From contig JAJPHP010000024.1 in assembly GCA_021325255.1 (NCBI GenBank), forward strand, positions 1 to 8,033: 8,033 nucleotides of DNA, written 5' to 3'. Under the pieces are notes generated by a model, which was not told where the DNA came from, ran no database searches, and saw only the letters and a program-made list of their open reading frames with translations. Positions within the stretch are counted from its first letter, which is position 1. Each line of letters starts with the position of its first letter. This document shows, in pieces, positions 5,195 to 8,033 of the stretch. A program made the translations under genes and the position numbers. Origin of the DNA: Nitrososphaerota archaeon (lineage in GTDB: Archaea; Thermoproteota; Nitrososphaeria; Nitrososphaerales; CADDZS01).

Positions 5195-6607
5195 GTGAAA
5201 GGCAAAGAAGATCGTGTCGGGTCGCTAACTTTATGCAAGACTTGCCTAAACAGAGTGGGATTGGTCGGAACTGGGAGCCGAAGGAACATCTCTCATCAAC
5301 TCGTGACACGCTCGGAGCCTGGGAGCTGCATGATCTGCGAGGGCAGGACGTCGAAACTCGAAAGTATCGTCGAAAGGGTTGTATCCAAACTCGCCGACTA
5401 TGATTTTGATTCCTTTCTTGTCGGGACTACCGTCAACCAGAGGTTCTTAGAAAGAGAAGATGAGATCCGGTCCAGGCTTAGAATAAGGGGGAGAGAAGGT
5501 CTGAAGACTCAGATCACTAGGACGATTGGCGCCGGCATTGCAGAGTTGACAGGTAAGAAAGTCGAGTACAACAAACCCGATGTAACGATACTTGTTTCTT
5601 TGCTCGATGGAGACAGCGAATCCATTACTATCAATCCACGAACAATATGGGTATACGGAAGATATCTGAAGAATGAACGAGGCATACCACAGAAGAGCAA
5701 GACTTGTCAGGTATGTTCCGGCCTGGGGTGTGCCAGCTGCGGATTTGCTGGAGTAAACATTCGGAGCATTCAGTCGATTGCCAAGGAGTTCTTCAGAACT
5801 GCATTTTCCGCTGAGGATTGTAATTTCATCTGGCTGGGCGGCGAGGACTCCAACAGTCTTGTGCTCGGAAACGGTCGGCCTTTTTTTGCGGAGATACTAA
5901 AGCCGAAGAAGAGGGCGTTTGATGAGCCTGATCGCCCGACGAAGAAAATCATGGCTCCTCGCCCAAAACGGAAGGATAAACTGTCCCCAGACGAGTCATT
6001 TCCAAAAAGTCTTGACTTGTCGCTCTCTGACGGTATACGCTTCCGTAGCTTCCGCAAGTTGGCATCAAAGCCCTCGTCAATTCCACAGTTCAAGATAACA
6101 TGTGAGGTCAACCTTCTGTCCTCTCCCACAGAGAAAGTGAGTCAAATCAAAGTAGCAGAGATTGAAACAAAGTTTACTGATTGTGATGTGTTTGTTCAAT
6201 CCTCACGGCGCTTCAAAAGAACAAGAAAACACTTGGACTGGATTGAGGTGAGCGAAGCTGAAGACCACTCCTTTGCAAGATTGAAGATATGTTGCGACGG
6301 CGGGATTCCGATCAAGAAGCTCGTGGGTGGAGACGGCGGTGATTCTGTCACTCCGAACCTTTCAGAATACATCGAAGGATTTCGAATCGACGACTCAAGA
6401 CCCTTTGATGTGTTAGAAGTTAGGCTAGTTGAGGGCGCGGATGAACAAAATCACTCGGCGAATCCGGGTGATATAGATCGGTATCAAACAATTAACGGCA
6501 AAGATGTCGACCGCAAGATCGTAAATGAGTCCGATAACGTACCCCGCGCCGTGTCAAAAGGAAAGAAAAAGGACAGGGCCCAAGAAAGACTTCAGTCTTT
6601 GGCTTGA
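5195..6607 (+). CDS. pus10: tRNA pseudouridine synthase Pus10
   Basis: Archaeal Pus10 makes pseudouridine 55 (and often 54) in the tRNA T-loop, the job done by TruB in bacteria. The N-terminal THUMP-containing part has two CxxC pairs at 14-17 and 45-48, the expected zinc site. A further Cys cluster CQVCSGLGCASC at 171-182 matches the family's 'PCxxCxGxGCxxC' element after YGRYLKNERGIPQ (154-166). The catalytic core is GGEDSNSLVLGNGRPFF (215-231), with Asp218 the predicted nucleophile; Gly replaces the Arg of the usual GRED. The C-terminal block GGIPIKKLVGGDGG (369-382) and PNLSEYI fits the end of the synthase fold. Odd points are a charged Pro/Lys-rich insertion (about 240-272), an unusual segment near 334-348, and a hydrophilic tail after 412. 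At 470 residues it is longer than I expect for archaeal Pus10. The start is GTG, with a weak AGGT at 5184-5187. Confidence 0.93.
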   Translation: MKGKEDRVGSLTLCKTCLNRVGLVGTGSRRNISHQLVTRSEPGSCMICEGRTSKLESIVERVVSKLADYDFDSFLVGTTVNQRFLEREDEIRSRLRIRGREGLKTQITRTIGAGIAELTGKKVEYNKPDVTILVSLLDGDSESITINPRTIWVYGRYLKNERGIPQKSKTCQVCSGLGCASCGFAGVNIRSIQSIAKEFFRTAFSAEDCNFIWLGGEDSNSLVLGNGRPFFAEILKPKKRAFDEPDRPTKKIMAPRPKRKDKLSPDESFPKSLDLSLSDGIRFRSFRKLASKPSSIPQFKITCEVNLLSSPTEKVSQIKVAEIETKFTDCDVFVQSSRRFKRTRKHLDWIEVSEAEDHSFARLKICCDGGIPIKKLVGGDGGDSVTPNLSEYIEGFRIDDSRPFDVLEVRLVEGADEQNHSANPGDIDRYQTINGKDVDRKIVNESDNVPRAVSKGKKKDRAQERLQSLA

Positions 6608-6785
6608 GGGCAGGAAAATCTTCGTTTTCGAGGGGGCCGCTCTCACATTGTATTGGCATCCGCAAGAAATGGGAGAGACCCTTCTGCGTTTCCCGATTGT
6701 TTTTCTTAGCCGTCATCATCAGGATTTCCGACTTACCCCGGGTAATCGGTCCGCCGTTTTTGAAATCGCTCAGCCGGCTCTTCCG

Positions 6786-6816
6786 GTCTTGCCCTTTGAG
6801 TAACCTAAGGCAAGAC
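6786..6816. repeat. Stem-loop with 8-10 bp stem
   Basis: GTCTTGCC at 6786-6793 is the exact reverse complement of GGCAAGAC at 6809-6816. Two more T-A pairs (6795-6796 with 6807-6808) extend the stem past a single bulged C, leaving a ten-base loop. It lies 179 bases after the pus10 stop, in non-coding DNA, directly before a second symmetric element. Confidence 0.5.
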
Positions 6817-6823
6817 GCATCAT

Positions 6824-6871
6824 CGGGTCTCCATTCGATGTATCAGATTTGGAATCTAATAACCTAACCCG
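6824..6871. repeat. Possible three-way-junction element
   Basis: CGGGT at 6824-6828 pairs with ACCCG at 6867-6871 and encloses two small hairpins. They are CAT-TCG-ATG at 6832-6840 and AGATT-TGG-AATCT at 6845-6857. Together with the stem-loop just before it, this could be a folded RNA of about 90 bases. The stems are short and the strand is undetermined; it is not a tRNA by arm lengths or T-loop sequence. Confidence 0.3.
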
Positions 6872-7079
6872 TCATTTGAGGTAACTGTGGGTTTTCAGAA
6901 TCCGGAGAAAAAGTATTAATTCGAGAATTAGGCAAGTCTCAATTTACTAAGAAGATGCAAGAGATGCCGATGCTGACAAGTAAGCGTTGAATACTTTGTC
7001 CGTGGGCTCGATTAGAAAGACCTAACATACAAGAAGAGATCAAATCGAAGTTTTCAAAATCCCATTCGCCGACCTCCTT

Positions 7080-7087
7080 CTTTATAT
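7080..7087 (+). promoter_or_regulatory. Probable TATA box for grpE
   Basis: CTTTATAT (continuing GCATG) is a close match to the archaeal A-box. Initiation would be expected near 7107-7113. An in-frame ATG at 7086 overlaps the box and would lie upstream of that start, so the box argues for the later ATG at 7140. That would give a leader of roughly 30 bases containing GAGG at 7122-7125. Confidence 0.5.
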
Positions 7088-7139
7088 GCATGTGAATTAC
7101 AGTAATCTATCTTTGGCAAGCGAGGATGAAAAGATCCTG

Positions 7140-7862
7140 ATGGCAGATTCTACCGAAAAGGAAGAACGCTCACAACCGCCGTCAGGTCAGAAGAAGGGTA
7201 ACTCGGAAGTGGAGGAGAATATAGGGCCGACCTCCTCGACGGAATCAAATTTAGGTAAAAAAGGTGAGCATGAGGAGGGCCCTAATTCTATTGCAAAGGA
7301 ATCAGACATAAAGAAGCTTGAAGAGGAACTGAAGCTCGAACAGAAAAAGAGTCAAGATCTTGCTAGCCGGATGAGATACCTTCAGGCGGACATTATTAAC
7401 CTTCAAAAACAGAATGACAAGATGCTCGTTGATGTCAGGAATCAGGCAAGGTTTGCTCTCCTTCTCGAACTAATCTCTGTTAAAGAAGACCTAGAGCGTG
7501 CTTTAGGCGCTTCTTCAACTCCGCAACAGGAATCGCTAGTCGAAGGCTTGAAACTCTTGAGATCTAGGATCGAGAGCACTCTGAGGTCGGAGGATGTTTC
7601 GGACATTGCGCCAAAACCTGGCGACAGATTGGATCCGCGGTTGCACGAGGCGGTATTATCTCGATCCACTCCAGACTTTGAATCTGGCACAATTGTCTCT
7701 GTAATCAGGCATGGCTATGTAATAGCGGGAAAAGTTGTCAGACCCGCATTGGTTGAAGTTGCAACTCAAAGCATAGAAAAGCCTGAGAATCCGATTACGG
7801 CGACAGAAGAGGCATTGATGGAGACTAAGGAGCAAAAAAAGTCTTCGTCTGATAGCCCATGA
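7140..7862 (+). CDS. grpE: GrpE nucleotide exchange factor (Hsp70 co-chaperone)
   Basis: GrpE releases ADP from DnaK so that the chaperone can cycle. From the ATG at 7140 the product has 240 residues. Residues 1 to about 55 are hydrophilic, charged and probably disordered. A long dimerising helix/coiled coil follows at about 56-122 (KKLEEELKLEQ ... VKEDLERAL), then a short helical bundle. The C-terminal beta-wing that contacts DnaK lies at about 158-209, with the family signature HEAVLSR and GTIVSVIRHGYVIAGKVVRPALVEV. The last 30 residues form a Ser/Lys/Glu-rich tail. An in-frame ATG at 7086 would add 18 residues, but it overlaps the likely TATA box, so I prefer 7140. dnaK follows 60 bp downstream on the same strand, the classical pairing, which makes the call secure. 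The exact start is not secure. Confidence 0.93.
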   Translation: MADSTEKEERSQPPSGQKKGNSEVEENIGPTSSTESNLGKKGEHEEGPNSIAKESDIKKLEEELKLEQKKSQDLASRMRYLQADIINLQKQNDKMLVDVRNQARFALLLELISVKEDLERALGASSTPQQESLVEGLKLLRSRIESTLRSEDVSDIAPKPGDRLDPRLHEAVLSRSTPDFESGTIVSVIRHGYVIAGKVVRPALVEVATQSIEKPENPITATEEALMETKEQKKSSSDSP

Positions 7863-7870
7863 CTGTTGTT

Positions 7871-7878
7871 CTATAAAT
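7871..7878 (+). promoter_or_regulatory. Possible TATA box for dnaK
   Basis: CTATAAAT lies 8 bases after the grpE stop and 44 bases before the dnaK ATG. Initiation about 25 bases downstream would leave a leader of 20-25 bases. dnaK may therefore have its own promoter as well as read-through from grpE. The evidence is pattern and spacing only. Confidence 0.4.
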
Positions 7879-7922
7879 GAACAATTTGTATACTTGGATA
7901 GGTAAGGCGGAAAGATAGAGTA

Positions 7923-8033
7923 ATGGCAAAAATAATTGGAATAGATCTCGGAACGAGCAACTCGGCTGCTGCAGTTATGATGGGCGGCAGGCCCACCATA
8001 ATCCCTTCGGCAGAGGGTACAAGCGTGGGCGGC
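7923..8033 (+). CDS. dnaK: Molecular chaperone DnaK (Hsp70), N-terminal fragment cut by the window edge
   Basis: Hsp70 is the ATP-driven chaperone that binds exposed hydrophobic segments of client proteins, assisted by GrpE and DnaJ. Only the first 37 codons are in the window, and the frame is open to the last base. The start [18 protein letters not shown] carries the phosphate-1 motif of the actin/Hsp70 ATPase fold, [10 protein letters not shown] (residues 5-14), followed by PTIIPSAEG (24-32). The ATG at 7923 is set by this near-invariant N-terminus. Upstream AGGCGG at 7905-7910 lies 12 bases before the ATG. Position right after grpE confirms the identity. A dnaJ gene often follows but cannot be seen here. 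Confidence 0.95.
   Translation, partial: MAKIIGIDLGTSNSAAAVMMGGRPTIIPSAEGTSVGG

Larger units (their letters stand above)
6608..7139. other. 532-bp intergenic region between pus10 and grpE
   Basis: No recognisable protein or tRNA is encoded. Plus-strand frames running on from the end of pus10 yield Arg/Ser-rich or Phe-rich sequences without family motifs and lack ribosome-binding sites. The middle holds a cluster of symmetries: a bulged stem-loop at 6786-6816, an enclosed two-hairpin element at 6824-6871 and TAATTC-GA-GAATTA at 6917-6930. The 8-mer TAACCTAA occurs twice (6801-6808, 6860-6867). The right end holds the grpE TATA box and leader. Confidence 0.55.

Noticed and set aside
6604..6867. 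Plus-strand open frame of 87 codons overlapping the pus10 stop
   Set aside because: The TTG start has no ribosome-binding site, the product is Arg/Ser-rich with one weak hydrophobic patch, and it runs through the stem-loop cluster.

Overview
This is an archaeal chromosome segment made almost entirely of housekeeping information-processing and chaperone genes. The archaeal assignment rests on ribosomal protein eL21 (L21e), the RNA polymerase stalk subunit RpoF/Rpb4, a DUF655 protein, an archaeal-type SRP54 GTPase, Pus10 and a Dph6-type diphthamide ligase. A GrpE–DnaK pair is also present. DnaK occurs in only some archaea, and its first residues ([18 protein letters not shown]) look to me like those of Nitrososphaeria (Thaumarchaeota and relatives). 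I therefore suggest a Nitrososphaeria-type TACK archaeon, from recall and not from a search. TTG and GTG starts are common here. Coding density is low for an archaeon: about 69% of the window is coding, with six gaps of roughly 200-530 bp.

Layout. Positions 1-250 hold no convincing gene. A minus-strand block follows, read right to left: rpl21e (1617-1904), rpoF (1175-1531) and a DUF655 gene (251-820). A 354-bp gap separates rpoF from the DUF655 gene. A 528-bp divergent intergenic region (1905-2432) carries the rpl21e promoter and a perfect 14-bp palindrome, and leads into plus-strand dph6 (2433-3155). A 512-bp gap rich in inverted repeats precedes srp54 (3668-4996), then pus10 (5195-6607). 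A 532-bp gap with two adjacent stem-loop structures precedes grpE (7140-7862). dnaK begins at 7923 and runs off the right edge.

How the genes work together. The rpl21e–rpoF–DUF655 block and Pus10 serve ribosome, transcription and tRNA functions. Dph6 completes diphthamide on elongation factor 2. SRP54 targets nascent membrane and secreted proteins. GrpE and DnaK fold proteins. In many archaea srp54, pus10, rpl21e, rpoF, DUF655 and often ksgA lie in one co-directional run. Here that run looks split and partly inverted around dph6, and ksgA is not at its expected place.

I see no mobile element, CRISPR array, rRNA or recognisable tRNA, and no novel multi-gene system. The least explained parts are the intergenic inverted repeats (2159-2172, 3194-3544, 5046-5101, 6786-6930), which could be unannotated small RNAs, operators or transcript-end structures.
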